From: Vibrio mangrovi
GTDB taxonomy: Bacteria; Pseudomonadota; Gammaproteobacteria; Enterobacterales; Vibrionaceae
Reading direction: 5' to 3'
Assembly: GCF_024346955.1 (NCBI RefSeq)
Contig: NZ_AP024883.1
Coordinates: forward strand, 3,162,001 to 3,226,000
DNA length: 64,000 nucleotides
The translations under genes were made by a program, and so were the position numbers. Below, in pieces: positions 1 through 9,124 of the stretch. Numbering within the stretch: position 1 is the first letter of the stretch; each line of letters starts with the position of its first letter. The notes under the pieces are model-generated. The model saw nothing but the letters and a program-made list of their open reading frames with translations. It was not told the DNA's origin and did not search any database.

Positions 1-222
1 GGCATACTGTGAATTAACGTAAGGCATCAGCTCATCTTTCACGATCACTTTCAGATAATTCGGATCCTGATGAATCTGGCTCTGTTCTGCTTTCAAACGC
101 TGAAATGTCTTTTCCGACACCTCTCTCATCATTTGATAAGGGTTGTGCATATCAACGGTCGCCGCCTGACTGCTCAGAGAGCTGAACAGAATTACCAGCA
201 ACATCATATAGCGCATCAACAT
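1..222 (-). CDS. mlaC: MlaC, periplasmic phospholipid-binding protein (N-terminal part only)
   Basis: Only the first 74 codons lie in the window; the rest runs off the left edge. MlaC is the soluble periplasmic carrier that shuttles phospholipids between the outer-membrane MlaA complex and the inner-membrane MlaFEDB transporter. The ATG at 222 follows an AAGGAG-type ribosome binding site and opens a hydrophobic signal peptide ending near residue 21 (Ala-Ala before Thr-Val-Asp). After it come the NPYQMM segment and the KDELMPYV segment typical of the MlaC N-terminus. It starts three bases after the mlaD stop, so it is the distal gene of an mlaFEDC operon. Identity rests on sequence feel and strong gene context. 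Confidence 0.9.
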   Translation of the reverse strand, partial: MLMRYMMLLVILFSSLSSQAATVDMHNPYQMMREVSEKTFQRLKAEQSQIHQDPNYLKVIVKDELMPYVNSQYA

Positions 223-225
223 ACT

Positions 226-735
226 TTACTCCTTCGTATCCGCCTGATTTTTTTTCTCATCTCCCGAATCACCGGTCCGGTAGAGGAACTGTCCGATCAG
301 ATTTTCCAGAACTAATGCAGATTTGGTATCTTCAACTTTATCACCATCGGTCAGTAGCTCAGTTTCATCTCCCCAGACAAAACCGGGCACCAAACTGATA
401 TACTGCTCGCCGATCAATCCTGATGTCAGAATCTGCAGACTGGATGTTGCCGGAAATTCCTCGTACTGACTACTGATTGCCAGTTTTACAATCGGTTTGA
501 GTGATTCAGGATCCAGAGTGATTTCAGAAACCCGTCCGATGACAACGCCCCCGACTTTAACGGGAGAACGAACCTTCAGACTACCGATATTGTCAAACTC
601 AGCGCTCAGTTGGTAAGTATCGTCAGATCCCAGACCTTTTACATCAGCAACCTGAAAAATCATCACCAGAATTGCGCAAATTCCGGCAATAACGAAAGTA
701 CCAACCCAAAATTCTATTGTTCGTGTTTGTTGCAT
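226..735 (-). CDS. mlaD: MlaD, MCE-domain substrate-binding subunit of the phospholipid transporter
   Basis: Inner-membrane anchored MCE protein of the Mla ABC transporter, which keeps phospholipids out of the outer leaflet. An N-terminal membrane segment (about residues 8-28) is followed by the MCE domain (about 38-115), with VRSPVKVGGVVIGRV and GEQYISLVPG as family landmarks. The ATG at 735 lies two bases after the mlaE stop with GGGA just upstream; a TTG two codons earlier would overlap mlaE and looks less likely. The 169-residue length is normal for short MlaD. The acidic, Lys-rich C-terminus is expected to face the periplasm. It is translationally coupled to mlaE and mlaC. Confidence 0.95.
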   Translation of the reverse strand: MQQTRTIEFWVGTFVIAGICAILVMIFQVADVKGLGSDDTYQLSAEFDNIGSLKVRSPVKVGGVVIGRVSEITLDPESLKPIVKLAISSQYEEFPATSSLQILTSGLIGEQYISLVPGFVWGDETELLTDGDKVEDTKSALVLENLIGQFLYRTGDSGDEKKNQADTKE

Positions 736-737
736 GA

Positions 738-1529
738 TCAATTCCCAAACATCAGTGCAGTTAAAACAAAATCAAGGCCTAAAACAGCGAGAGACGAGTA
801 CACAACCGTCTTCGTTGTCGCTCGGCTGATACCTTCAGAAGTTGGTATCGCGTCGTATCCATTAAACAAAGCAATCCAGATAACGGTAAAGGCGAAAGCC
901 AGACACTTCACCATACTGTTGCCAATATCATGGCCTAACTCAACAGTGGCCTGAATCGTTGACCAGAAACTTCCGTCGTCAATTCCTTTCCAGTCGACAC
1001 CAACCAACTGACCGCCCCAGATACCGACAGCCATGAAAATCATCGCCAGCATCGGCATTGAAATGACACCCGCCCAGAAACGGGGAGCAATCACTCGTTT
1101 CAGAGGATCAACAGCCATCATTTCCAGACTGGACAATTGCTCGGTGGCTTTCATCAAACCAATCTCGGCCGTCAGAGCAGAACCGGCACGACCGGCAAAC
1201 AATAGAGCAGTAACCACTGGTCCCAATTCACGCAGTAACGACAGAGAAACCAAAGTTCCCAAACTACCTTCTGCACCATAATCAACCAGAATCACGTACC
1301 CTTGCAGGCTCACAACCATACCGATAAATAATCCGGAAACAATGATGATGGCCATAGACAGCACACCAACACTATAAAGTTGCTTCACCAACAATGGAAA
1401 ATTCTTTACCGGATGAGGCCGACTCAGCAAAGCACCAAGCAACATGAATGTTGCCCGGCCAAATGCTTCACAGACATCAAATGTTCTCCGGCCAGTATGA
1501 ACGGCAAACTGAATAAAACTAGCCAACAT
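738..1529 (-). CDS. mlaE: MlaE, permease subunit of the phospholipid ABC transporter
   Basis: Integral membrane permease of the MlaFEDB complex (MlaE/Ttg2B family). The protein carries the family's hydrophobic helices and the LRELGPVVTALLFAGRAGSA signature (around residues 95-115), which faces the ATPase. An upstream in-frame start at 1592 exists, but the ATG at 1529 has AAGGA eight bases ahead and gives 263 residues, close to the usual 260. It therefore overlaps the end of mlaF by 11 bases, which suggests coupled translation with its ATPase. Confidence 0.95.
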   Translation of the reverse strand: MLASFIQFAVHTGRRTFDVCEAFGRATFMLLGALLSRPHPVKNFPLLVKQLYSVGVLSMAIIIVSGLFIGMVVSLQGYVILVDYGAEGSLGTLVSLSLLRELGPVVTALLFAGRAGSALTAEIGLMKATEQLSSLEMMAVDPLKRVIAPRFWAGVISMPMLAMIFMAVGIWGGQLVGVDWKGIDDGSFWSTIQATVELGHDIGNSMVKCLAFAFTVIWIALFNGYDAIPTSEGISRATTKTVVYSSLAVLGLDFVLTALMFGN

Positions 1530-2322
1530 GGAATAGATCCTTATCGAGTGATGGTGCCGGATAGCGGAAAGGAACCGGTCCATCAGCTTCACCCTGTAAA
1601 AACTGTCTGACTCTCGGGTCCGTATTCTGTATCAATGATTCGGTTGTTCCTTCAGCGATAATCTTACCATCAGCAAGAATATAGACCCAGTCGGCAATGC
1701 TCATCACTTCAGGGACGTCATGAGAAACAACTATCGATGTCACTCCCAACGCATGATTCAGATTACGGATCAACTCAACCAGAACGCCCATCGTCATCGG
1801 ATCCTGACCGACAAACGGTTCATCAAACATTATCAAATCAGGATCCAGCGCAATCGACCGTGCGAGCGCAGCCCGACGCGCCATCCCGCCAGACAGTTCG
1901 CTGGGCATCAGATAAGCAGCTCCCCGCAGGCCGACAGCCTCCAGTTTAAGCAGCACCAATGTACGAATTAACTCTTCACTCAGTGCCGTATGTTCCCGAA
2001 GCGGGAATGCAACATTGTCATATACGTTCAGATCGGTAAACAACGCCCCGGACTGAAACAGCATACTCATTTTCTTACGAGCCTGATAAAGTTGCTTTCG
2101 TCCCAGAGCAGGAATATTCACCCCATCAAACCAAATTTCTCCAGACTCCGGAAGCAACTGCCCTCCAATCAAACGGAGTAACGTCGTTTTTCCTATCCCG
2201 GAAGGTCCCATGATTGCAGTCACTTTTCCCTGAGGTACACGCAGTGACACATCATCAAAAATTTTTCTGTCGCCCCGGGAAAATGTAAGATTGTTAATCG
2301 TTACCAGATCAGACTCGGACAT
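1519..2322 (-). CDS. mlaF: MlaF, ATPase subunit of the phospholipid ABC transporter
   Basis: Cytoplasmic ATPase that powers Mla phospholipid transport. It shows Walker A (GPSGIGKTT, about residues 39-47), an ABC signature written LSGGMARRAALAR (about 143-155), Walker B (LIMFDEPFVGQDP) and the switch His in VVSHD. The GM after LSG in the signature is typical of MlaF rather than of importers. It is the first gene of a minus-strand operon mlaF-mlaE-mlaD-mlaC; no mlaB follows within the window. About 650 bases separate it from the divergent yrbG. Confidence 0.95.
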   Translation of the reverse strand: MSESDLVTINNLTFSRGDRKIFDDVSLRVPQGKVTAIMGPSGIGKTTLLRLIGGQLLPESGEIWFDGVNIPALGRKQLYQARKKMSMLFQSGALFTDLNVYDNVAFPLREHTALSEELIRTLVLLKLEAVGLRGAAYLMPSELSGGMARRAALARSIALDPDLIMFDEPFVGQDPMTMGVLVELIRNLNHALGVTSIVVSHDVPEVMSIADWVYILADGKIIAEGTTESLIQNTDPRVRQFLQGEADGPVPFRYPAPSLDKDLFHVG

Positions 2323-2973
2323 ACACAGCCTATCGTTCCTTTGTAATGCTCGTTTATCATCACATCAATCACAGTGAATTTGATGAGCAATCATAAGCAC
2401 AACATCAAAAAATTTAAAGCGTCGCTTCATTGTACGTTACTTCACGACACATTCAGAAATACCAGTACTGAACATCACTTTGGAAAACTCAACGAGTAAT
2501 ATTCTTTCATGACCTTTTTGTCACGATTTGTTACTGATAACATCACTTGTAACTGACCTATCTTAAACCGAAAATATTTCCGGCCCCAAGAAATCAGGCC
2601 ATTCCGTCCTTTATCATACCATCACTGGAGCAAGAATCATTGACTTACTTTATCTGCTCAAACCCCAGCGTCTTTCTTCCTGTTGAAAAAACGCACTGAT
2701 TTAACCGTATTGGCATCCATCTTTTCAATTTTGATGGTAATATACTTCCCCTTTGTCAGAGCGCTTACAGATGTCCGACAATATAGACTGATGTTCAGCC
2801 CCGGAGCAGGTTCATCCATGCTAAAGCTGCATCCTGAAACTTCGGGGAAAGAGAAAATAAACCAAAACTGCAATGATTTGGTGAAGAAATAGAGAGGTTT
2901 CACTTTTCTTTTTCAGACCAAAACGTCAAAATCGACGGTTAAATATTTTTATCTTTATTCACTAGGAATACAC
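2323..2973. other. Long intergenic region between divergent mlaF and yrbG
   Basis: About 650 bases without a gene I can support. It must contain the promoters of both mlaF and yrbG. A 69-codon plus-strand frame (2683-2892, TTG start) would encode a Lys/Arg-led hydrophobic stretch, but has no ribosome binding site; an 81-codon minus-strand frame over the same stretch is equally unsupported. A weak inverted repeat (GTTAC...GTAAC) sits near 2530-2555. I see no structured RNA I can name. Confidence 0.5.
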
Positions 2974-3939
2974 ATGCTTACAGCTGTTGCTTTATTGATT
3001 GTCGGACTCATATTACTGGTATGGAGCGCAGATCGACTGGTATTTGGTGCCGCAGCTCTGGCACGAAATGTCGGAATCTCCCCGCTGGTCATCGGTATGA
3101 CAATCATCGCAATGGGATCATCTGCACCGGAAATGATGGTATCGGCAACAGCAGCATTAGCGAACAAAACCGACACTGCCGTCGGTAACATTCTGGGCTC
3201 CAACATTGCAAATATTGCATTAATTCTGGGTATCACAGCGCTCATCAAGCCACTATCGATCAATTCTGAACTCCTACGCCGAGAACTTCCATTCATGATC
3301 GGAGTCACACTGTTATCAGGCGTGATTCTCTGGGATGGTCATCTGGGCTTCTATGAGGGCATTCTGCTATTTATTTTGTTTGCAGTCTTTATTCTGACGA
3401 TGATCAAAATCAGCCGAAATGAGAAAAATAAAGATGATACTCTTCTGACTGAGCAAGAGTCCGAAGTCCCGGAGGGAGTCAACAGTAAAATCGCTGTCTT
3501 ATGGGTAATCTTCGGCTTGGTCGTACTTCCGCTGTCTGCTGATATTCTGGTGGATAATGCTGTTATTATTGCAAAATATTTTGGCATGAGCGATTTGATC
3601 ATCGGCCTGACCATTATCGCAATTGGTACCAGTTTACCGGAGCTTGCCGCATCACTGGCCGGGGTTTTGAAAGGCGAAGACGATATGGCAGTCGGTAATA
3701 TCATCGGCTCAAATGTCTTCAATATTCTGGCAGTCATGGGGATTCCGGGGATTCTGAATCCCTCAACAATCAGTGAATACGCTATGGGAAGAGACTTTTG
3801 GGTCATGCTCGGGCTTTCCCTGCTTCTGGTTGTGATGGCATTAGGAAAATCACGGAGCATCAACAGAATCGAAGGTTTTATTCTGTTCACCATATTTATT
3901 GTCTATCAAACTTACCTGTTCATGAACATGAGCGCCTAA
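2974..3939 (+). CDS. yrbG: Calcium/sodium antiporter YrbG, CaCA family
   Basis: Inner-membrane cation/Ca2+ exchanger-type protein. The 321-residue chain consists of two homologous halves of about five helices, each carrying the family's alpha repeat: MGSSAPEMMVSATA with GNILGSNIANI in the first half and IGTSLPELAASLAG with GNIIGSNVFNI in the second. The acidic residues in these repeats bind the cation in characterised CaCA exchangers. A charged cytoplasmic loop (about residues 148-170) separates the halves. It precedes kdsD by 21 bases, the same order as in E. coli (yrbG-kdsD-kdsC-lptC-lptA-lptB). The physiological substrate is not proven for this family member. Confidence 0.93.
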   Translation: MLTAVALLIVGLILLVWSADRLVFGAAALARNVGISPLVIGMTIIAMGSSAPEMMVSATAALANKTDTAVGNILGSNIANIALILGITALIKPLSINSELLRRELPFMIGVTLLSGVILWDGHLGFYEGILLFILFAVFILTMIKISRNEKNKDDTLLTEQESEVPEGVNSKIAVLWVIFGLVVLPLSADILVDNAVIIAKYFGMSDLIIGLTIIAIGTSLPELAASLAGVLKGEDDMAVGNIIGSNVFNILAVMGIPGILNPSTISEYAMGRDFWVMLGLSLLLVVMALGKSRSINRIEGFILFTIFIVYQTYLFMNMSA

Positions 3940-3960
3940 CAAGCGGGAACGGAGTTGAGA

Positions 3961-4935
3961 ATGTCACAGAATTTTAACTACACTCAGTCAGCAAAACAGG
4001 TTTTAAATACAGAAATCAAAGGGTTACAACAATTAGAACAATACATCAATGATGATTTCTGTCAGGCCTGTGACATGATACTGAGCAATACCATCGGCAA
4101 AGTTATTGTCATGGGAATGGGTAAATCCGGCCATATCGGCAAAAAAATGGCAGCAACATTAGCCAGTACCGGAACACCTTCATTCTTTGTCCACCCCGGA
4201 GAAGCTGCTCATGGGGATTTAGGAATGATCTCTGAGGGCGACATCGTCATTGCGATCTCCTATTCAGGAGAGTCATCTGAAATATTGCCCCTCTATTCCG
4301 TACTGAAACGGCGCTCAATTCGCATTATCAGTATGACCGGTAACCCCGCTTCTAACATGGCCAGACTTGCCGATCTTCACTTACAGGTGTCCGTTCCGGA
4401 AGAAGCATGTCCACTGGGACTCGCACCGACATCCAGCGCAACAGCCACATTAGTAATGGGAGATGCTCTGGCAATTTCTCTGTTACAGGCCCGGGGATTT
4501 ACTCAGGAAGATTTCGCATTGTCTCATCCGGGCGGTGCATTAGGCCGTAAGTTATTACTCAAACTGGAAGATATCATGCACTCGGGAGCTGATCTGCCTA
4601 AGGTAAGCCCGGATGCTTTAATCCGTGATGCTTTAATGGAGATTAGCCAGAAAGGACTGGGGATGACCGCCATTGTTGATGAACAACAAAAACTGCTCGG
4701 AATTTTTACCGATGGCGACCTACGGCGAATTCTGGATAAACGCGTTGATCTTCACAGTGCGAAGATTTGTGAGGTCATGACCCGGAACCCAACAACGGCT
4801 TCACCTCACATACTTGCTGTGGAAGGACTCAATCTGATGCAGGAGAAACGGATTAACGGTCTGGTGCTGGTTGAAAACGATCATCTGGTTGGTGCTTTAA
4901 ACATGCACGACCTTCTGAAAGCAGGAGTCATGTAG
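3961..4935 (+). CDS. kdsD: D-arabinose-5-phosphate isomerase KdsD
   Basis: Converts D-ribulose 5-phosphate to D-arabinose 5-phosphate, the first committed step to the LPS sugar Kdo. Residues about 40-175 form a SIS sugar-isomerase domain (GMGKSGHIGKK, HPGEAAHGDLGMI, SYSGES). Two CBS domains follow (about 205-324; FTDGDLRR and NGLVLVENDHLVG). The ATG at 3961 is preferred to a TTG two codons upstream because GGAG lies at good spacing. The stop codon overlaps the kdsC start by one base. Length 324 matches E. coli KdsD (328). Confidence 0.95.
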   Translation: MSQNFNYTQSAKQVLNTEIKGLQQLEQYINDDFCQACDMILSNTIGKVIVMGMGKSGHIGKKMAATLASTGTPSFFVHPGEAAHGDLGMISEGDIVIAISYSGESSEILPLYSVLKRRSIRIISMTGNPASNMARLADLHLQVSVPEEACPLGLAPTSSATATLVMGDALAISLLQARGFTQEDFALSHPGGALGRKLLLKLEDIMHSGADLPKVSPDALIRDALMEISQKGLGMTAIVDEQQKLLGIFTDGDLRRILDKRVDLHSAKICEVMTRNPTTASPHILAVEGLNLMQEKRINGLVLVENDHLVGALNMHDLLKAGVM

Positions 4936-5492
4936 TGTCAGATATGGTTGAAACCCTTTACGGTCCGGTTGAGTCATCCGTTTGGGAGCTCGCCAGACAG
5001 ATCCGGCTACTGATCTGTGATGTCGATGGTGTTTTCTCCGATGGACGTATCTATATGGGTAACCAGGGAGAAGAACTCAAAACCTTTCACACCAGAGACG
5101 GATATGGCATCAAATCGCTGATGAATGCAGGGATTGAAGTCGCGGTCATTACCGGCAGACATTCAAAAATTGTTGAAAACAGAATGAAAGCTCTGGGAAT
5201 TTCGCTGATTTATCAGGGACAGGATGATAAAGTGAAAGCGTATTCGGACATCAGTCAGAAGCGACAGATCTTACCGGAACATACGGCCTACATCGGTGAT
5301 GATCTCATTGATTGGCCAGTCATGGAGCAAGTCGCTTTAAAAGTCTGTGTCGCCGATGGTCATCCTTTACTGGCCCGGAAAGCAGACTACGTGACGAAGA
5401 TTCCCGGTGGTTATGGTGCCGTACGAGAAGTCTGTGATTTGATTTTGCAGTCCCGGGGCGAGCTGGAAATACACAAAGGTTTGAGTATATGA
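4935..5492 (+). CDS. kdsC: 3-deoxy-manno-octulosonate-8-phosphatase KdsC
   Basis: HAD-superfamily phosphatase that releases phosphate from Kdo 8-phosphate. Catalytic motif I is CDVDGVFSDG, with nucleophile Asp29 and acid/base Asp31; motif II is the Thr in VITGR, and motif III is GDDLIDWPVM (about 121-130). The GTG start at 4935 is chosen because GGAG sits eight bases upstream; an ATG three codons later is the alternative. Its end overlaps lptC by four bases (ATGA), so the kds and lpt genes are translationally coupled. Confidence 0.95.
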   Translation: MSDMVETLYGPVESSVWELARQIRLLICDVDGVFSDGRIYMGNQGEELKTFHTRDGYGIKSLMNAGIEVAVITGRHSKIVENRMKALGISLIYQGQDDKVKAYSDISQKRQILPEHTAYIGDDLIDWPVMEQVALKVCVADGHPLLARKADYVTKIPGGYGAVREVCDLILQSRGELEIHKGLSI

Positions 5493-6052
5493 GTCTCCCC
5501 CGTACTATCTATATACTCTTATTTTTCATTATTTGCTGGTCACTTTATTACCTGATAGATAATGAAAGAAAAGCGGATATGCAGGTCGCTCCGAATACGG
5601 AGCTGCCGATGTTTAGCGGAGAACATCTGTCAAATACTTCATATGGTACAGATGGAGTCAGAAGTTATGCCATAACTTCTACCCACCTGGATTATTATGC
5701 CAAAAGTGGCAATACGATTTTTGAACACCCGATTTTACGGGTTTACCGTGACGGAAAAGTCCTTGAGTGGGAAGTAACGGCCCAGCGGGGAATTCTGACC
5801 AAGAACAAGGTTTTGACACTTTATGACAACGTTCTTGGTAAAAATTTACTTGAAAGTTCCAGTTTCGATTCGCTCGAAACAGCACGACTCAGCATGCAAC
5901 TGGATAACCGGGATTTCTGGACAGAAACTCCGGTTTTGCTGAAAGGGCCACTATTTGAAACACAAGGTCAGGCGATGAAAGGTAATTTTGCCCGTAACAA
6001 CGCCTTACTTTATAACCATGTACAGGGTAGATATGAAAATCTCGCACCTTAG
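5489..6052 (+). CDS. lptC: LPS export system protein LptC
   Basis: Bitopic inner-membrane protein that receives LPS from LptBFG and passes it to LptA. One N-terminal membrane helix (about residues 7-23) is followed by a periplasmic OstA-like beta-jellyroll domain (YGTDGVRSYAI, LDYYAKSG, TLYDNVLGKNL). Length 187 is normal. The start overlaps kdsC by four bases and the 3' end overlaps lptA by 20 bases. This tight packing is the conserved kdsC-lptC-lptA-lptB arrangement. Confidence 0.93.
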   Translation: MSLPRTIYILLFFIICWSLYYLIDNERKADMQVAPNTELPMFSGEHLSNTSYGTDGVRSYAITSTHLDYYAKSGNTIFEHPILRVYRDGKVLEWEVTAQRGILTKNKVLTLYDNVLGKNLLESSSFDSLETARLSMQLDNRDFWTETPVLLKGPLFETQGQAMKGNFARNNALLYNHVQGRYENLAP

Positions 6053-6536
6053 TTTGATCGCTTGCCTGTTTATATCAAGCGGTGCTTTGGCATTATCAAC
6101 CGATACCGAACAGCCGGTTTACATCGATTCAGACAGTCAGCAACTTGATTTAAAAAGTAATCAGGTTACTTTTTTGGGAAATGTGACACTCAAACAAGGC
6201 AGCATTAATATCCACGCGGATAAATTAATTGTCACCCGGAATCCTCAGGATGGACAAATCCAGGAAATTCAGGGTTACGGCGACCTGGCAACATTTTCTC
6301 AGTTAACAGATGACGGAAAAACGCTTTACGGAGAAGCAAAAGTGCTGAATTATCAAATGGCTGCCGATCAATTAACCATGACAGATAAAGCAATGCTGTC
6401 TCAGGATGACAGCGTCATCCGTAGTACTAAAATCCGTTACAAAATTTCTGCACAGAAGTTGATTGCAGACGGAAACTCGAGCGAGCGTGTTTCAACAATC
6501 CTGCAACCGCAGGCAACAAATACAACGAAAGAATAG
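6033..6536 (+). CDS. lptA: LPS transport periplasmic bridge protein LptA
   Basis: Periplasmic protein that oligomerises into the bridge carrying LPS to the outer-membrane LptDE translocon. The ATG at 6033 opens a signal peptide ending at GALA (residue 20), and the mature part is a single OstA/LptA domain (SDSQQLDLKSNQVTFLGNV, YTL-type strands). A start 15 codons earlier would leave the signal peptide internal, so I reject it. The mature protein is about 148 residues. lptB follows after three bases. Confidence 0.93.
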   Translation: MKISHLSLIACLFISSGALALSTDTEQPVYIDSDSQQLDLKSNQVTFLGNVTLKQGSINIHADKLIVTRNPQDGQIQEIQGYGDLATFSQLTDDGKTLYGEAKVLNYQMAADQLTMTDKAMLSQDDSVIRSTKIRYKISAQKLIADGNSSERVSTILQPQATNTTKE

Positions 6537-6539
6537 ACA

Positions 6540-7265
6540 ATGGCCGTACTAAAAGCAGAACATTTAGCCAAAAGCTACAAAAAGAGAAAAGTCGTCTCTG
6601 ATGTCAGCCTGCAGGTAGAATCCGGACAAATCGTCGGTTTACTCGGCCCGAATGGTGCTGGGAAAACAACGTCATTCTATATGATTGTAGGTCTGGTTGC
6701 CCGGGATGAAGGCGTAATCCAAATCGATGATAAAGACATCAGTGTTCTGCCAATGCATCAACGTTCCCGTATGGGAATCGGTTATTTGCCGCAGGAAGCA
6801 TCAATTTTCCGTAAGCTCTCCGTCGAAGACAATATCATGGCGGTCTTACAAACCCGGGAAAAACTTTCCAGAGAAGAACGTCAGGATAAACTGGAAGACC
6901 TGCTCGAAGAATTCCATATCGGACATATCCGTCATAGTGCGGGTATGGCTTTGTCCGGCGGGGAAAGACGGCGGGTAGAAATCGCCCGGGCACTGGCTGC
7001 AAACCCACAGTTCATTCTTCTGGATGAACCGTTTGCCGGTGTCGATCCTATCTCTGTCATTGATATCAAAAAAATTATTGAACATCTCCGGGATCGGGGG
7101 CTTGGTGTTTTGATTACTGACCATAATGTCAGGGAAACCTTGGATGTTTGTGAAAAAGCCTATATCGTAAGTCAGGGACACCTAATCGCGGAAGGAACAC
7201 CCCAACAGGTCCTTGATAACGAGCAGGTCAAACAGGTTTATCTCGGTGAACAATTCCGTCTATGA
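6540..7265 (+). CDS. lptB: LPS export ABC transporter ATPase LptB
   Basis: Cytoplasmic ATPase that, with LptF and LptG (not in this window), extracts LPS from the inner membrane. Walker A is GPNGAGKTT (about residues 36-44), the Q-loop region YLPQEASIF, the signature LSGGERRRVEIAR (about 139-151), Walker B FILLDEPFAGVDP and the switch His in TDHNVRET. Length 241 is exactly that of E. coli LptB. It is followed 72 bases later by rpoN, as in most gammaproteobacteria. Confidence 0.97.
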   Translation: MAVLKAEHLAKSYKKRKVVSDVSLQVESGQIVGLLGPNGAGKTTSFYMIVGLVARDEGVIQIDDKDISVLPMHQRSRMGIGYLPQEASIFRKLSVEDNIMAVLQTREKLSREERQDKLEDLLEEFHIGHIRHSAGMALSGGERRRVEIARALAANPQFILLDEPFAGVDPISVIDIKKIIEHLRDRGLGVLITDHNVRETLDVCEKAYIVSQGHLIAEGTPQQVLDNEQVKQVYLGEQFRL

Positions 7266-7337
7266 TTAAATAAAGAGCGGGATTTGAGCCAGACAGTATC
7301 AGAACACGAGAAAACAAAATAAGGCAATCGGAACTGA

Positions 7338-8810
7338 ATGAAACCTTCACTACAACTCAAGTTAGGTCAACAGTTAGCCATGACACCCCAGTTGCAGCAA
7401 GCAATCCGTTTGCTGCAACTTTCGACGTTAGATCTCCAGCAAGAGATACAGGAAGCACTGGATTCCAACCCGCTGCTTGATGTTGAAGATTCATATGAAG
7501 AAGTCACATCTCAGGAAGAAAAAACTGAAACGGTAAAAGAAGCGACTGCTGATGTTGCCGATGCAGAACCGGAACCCCAAGACAGTTCGGAGATGATTGA
7601 AAAATCAGAAATCAGTAATGAACTGGAAATCGATACCACATGGGACGACGTCTACAGTGCTAATACCGGTAGCACCGGTATATCGCTGGATGAAGATGCG
7701 CCGGTCTATCAGGGTGAAACCACACAGACACTTCAGGATTATTTGCTGTGGCAGTTGGATCTGACGCCTTTCAGCGACACGGATCGGGCGATCGCTCTGG
7801 CAATCATCGATGCTATCGATGACTACGGTTATCTGACACTTTCCCCGGAAGAGATTCTGGAGAGTGTCAAAAGCGAAGAAGAAGACGATATAGAACTGGA
7901 TGAAGTTGAAGCTGTCAGAAAACGGATCCAGCAGTTTGATCCTTTAGGTGTCGCATCTCTGAATTTACAGGATTGTCTGTTGCTGCAACTGGCAACTTTC
8001 CCAAGTGATACACCATGGCTCAATGAAGCCAGACAACTCCTGACGGATCATATCGACCAACTGGGTAACCGCGACTACAAACTGATTCAGAAAGAGACCA
8101 AGCTGAAAGAAGATGAACTCCGAGCTGCGCTGCAACTGATTCAGGAACTCAACCCACGTCCGGGCAACGATATCAATGCAGAACATGCAGAATATGTCAT
8201 TCCTGACGTTTCTGTCTTCAAAGATCGGGGCAAGTGGATGGTCACGATCAACCCGGACAGCATCCCCAGACTAAAAATCAACCAGCAATATGCCGAGCTG
8301 GGACGGGGAAATGGTGCAGACAGTAATTATATTCGGACCAATTTACAAGAAGCCAAGTGGCTAATTAAAAGTTTGGAAAGTCGAAACGAGACTTTGCTCA
8401 AAGTTGCCAAGTGTATAGTTGAACATCAGCACGATTTCTTCGAGTATGGGGAAGAAGCGATGAAACCGATGGTTCTGAACGATGTCGCCCTTGCCGTCGA
8501 CATGCATGAGTCAACCATCTCACGGGTAACAACCCAGAAATTTATGCATACCCCACGGGGTATATTTGAGCTGAAGTACTTTTTCTCTAGCCACGTAAGT
8601 ACAGACAATGGTGGAGAATGTTCATCAACCGCAATTCGCGCACTGATAAAAAAACTGGTTGCCGCAGAAAATCCGGCGAAGCCACTCAGTGACAGTAAAA
8701 TTGCAACACTACTGGCTGACCAGGGGATTCAGGTCGCTAGACGTACCATTGCAAAGTACCGGGAATCTTTGGGAATTTCCCCGTCGAGTCAGCGAAAACG
8801 CCTGCTATAA
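7338..8810 (+). CDS. rpoN: RNA polymerase sigma-54 factor RpoN
   Basis: Alternative sigma factor recognising -24/-12 promoters and requiring AAA+ activators; in vibrios it controls nitrogen use, flagella and quorum-sensing small RNAs. The N-terminus is the Gln-rich activator-responsive region I (LKLGQQLAMTPQLQQAIRLL). An acidic region II covers about 50-130, followed by the core-binding and DNA-binding parts. The RpoN box ARRTIAKYRESLGI lies at about residues 468-481. Length 490 is usual for Vibrio. The hpf-ptsN-rapZ-ptsO genes downstream are its regular neighbours. Confidence 0.97.
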   Translation: MKPSLQLKLGQQLAMTPQLQQAIRLLQLSTLDLQQEIQEALDSNPLLDVEDSYEEVTSQEEKTETVKEATADVADAEPEPQDSSEMIEKSEISNELEIDTTWDDVYSANTGSTGISLDEDAPVYQGETTQTLQDYLLWQLDLTPFSDTDRAIALAIIDAIDDYGYLTLSPEEILESVKSEEEDDIELDEVEAVRKRIQQFDPLGVASLNLQDCLLLQLATFPSDTPWLNEARQLLTDHIDQLGNRDYKLIQKETKLKEDELRAALQLIQELNPRPGNDINAEHAEYVIPDVSVFKDRGKWMVTINPDSIPRLKINQQYAELGRGNGADSNYIRTNLQEAKWLIKSLESRNETLLKVAKCIVEHQHDFFEYGEEAMKPMVLNDVALAVDMHESTISRVTTQKFMHTPRGIFELKYFFSSHVSTDNGGECSSTAIRALIKKLVAAENPAKPLSDSKIATLLADQGIQVARRTIAKYRESLGISPSSQRKRLL

Positions 8811-8834
8811 AGGCCTAACAGAGAAGGAAAGTCT

Positions 8835-9122
8835 ATGCAAATCAATATTAATGGCCATCACATTGATCTTACCGATTCAATGCAAGACTATGTTCACTCA
8901 AAATTTGATAAACTTGAGCGATTTTTTGATCATATCAACAGCATACAAGTCATTTTACGTGTTGAGAAACTCCAGCAAATCGCAGAAGCAACGCTTCATG
9001 TTAATCAGGGAGAGATCCATGCGACCTCCGAAGATGAAAACATGTATGCAGCAATTGATAACCTGATTGACAAATTAGTACGTCAACTCAATAAGCATAA
9101 AGAAAAATTAAGTAGTCATTAA
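8835..9122 (+). CDS. hpf: Ribosome hibernation promoting factor HPF (short form)
   Basis: Small protein of the HPF/RaiA (S30AE) family that binds the 30S decoding centre and promotes inactive 100S ribosome dimers in stationary phase. The 95-residue length marks the short gammaproteobacterial HPF, lacking the long-form C-terminal dimerisation domain. Family features are the opening MQININGHHIDLT, the strand DKLERFFDHI and YAAIDNLIDKLVRQLNKHK near the end. A GAGAAGGAAAG ribosome binding site precedes the ATG. It sits between rpoN and ptsN as usual. Confidence 0.95.
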   Translation: MQININGHHIDLTDSMQDYVHSKFDKLERFFDHINSIQVILRVEKLQQIAEATLHVNQGEIHATSEDENMYAAIDNLIDKLVRQLNKHKEKLSSH

Positions 9123-9124
9123 TC

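Noticed and set aside
2658..2903. Opposing 81- and 69-codon frames in the mlaF-yrbG interval
   Set aside because: Neither has a ribosome binding site or a recognisable protein; the overlap on both strands argues for chance frames.
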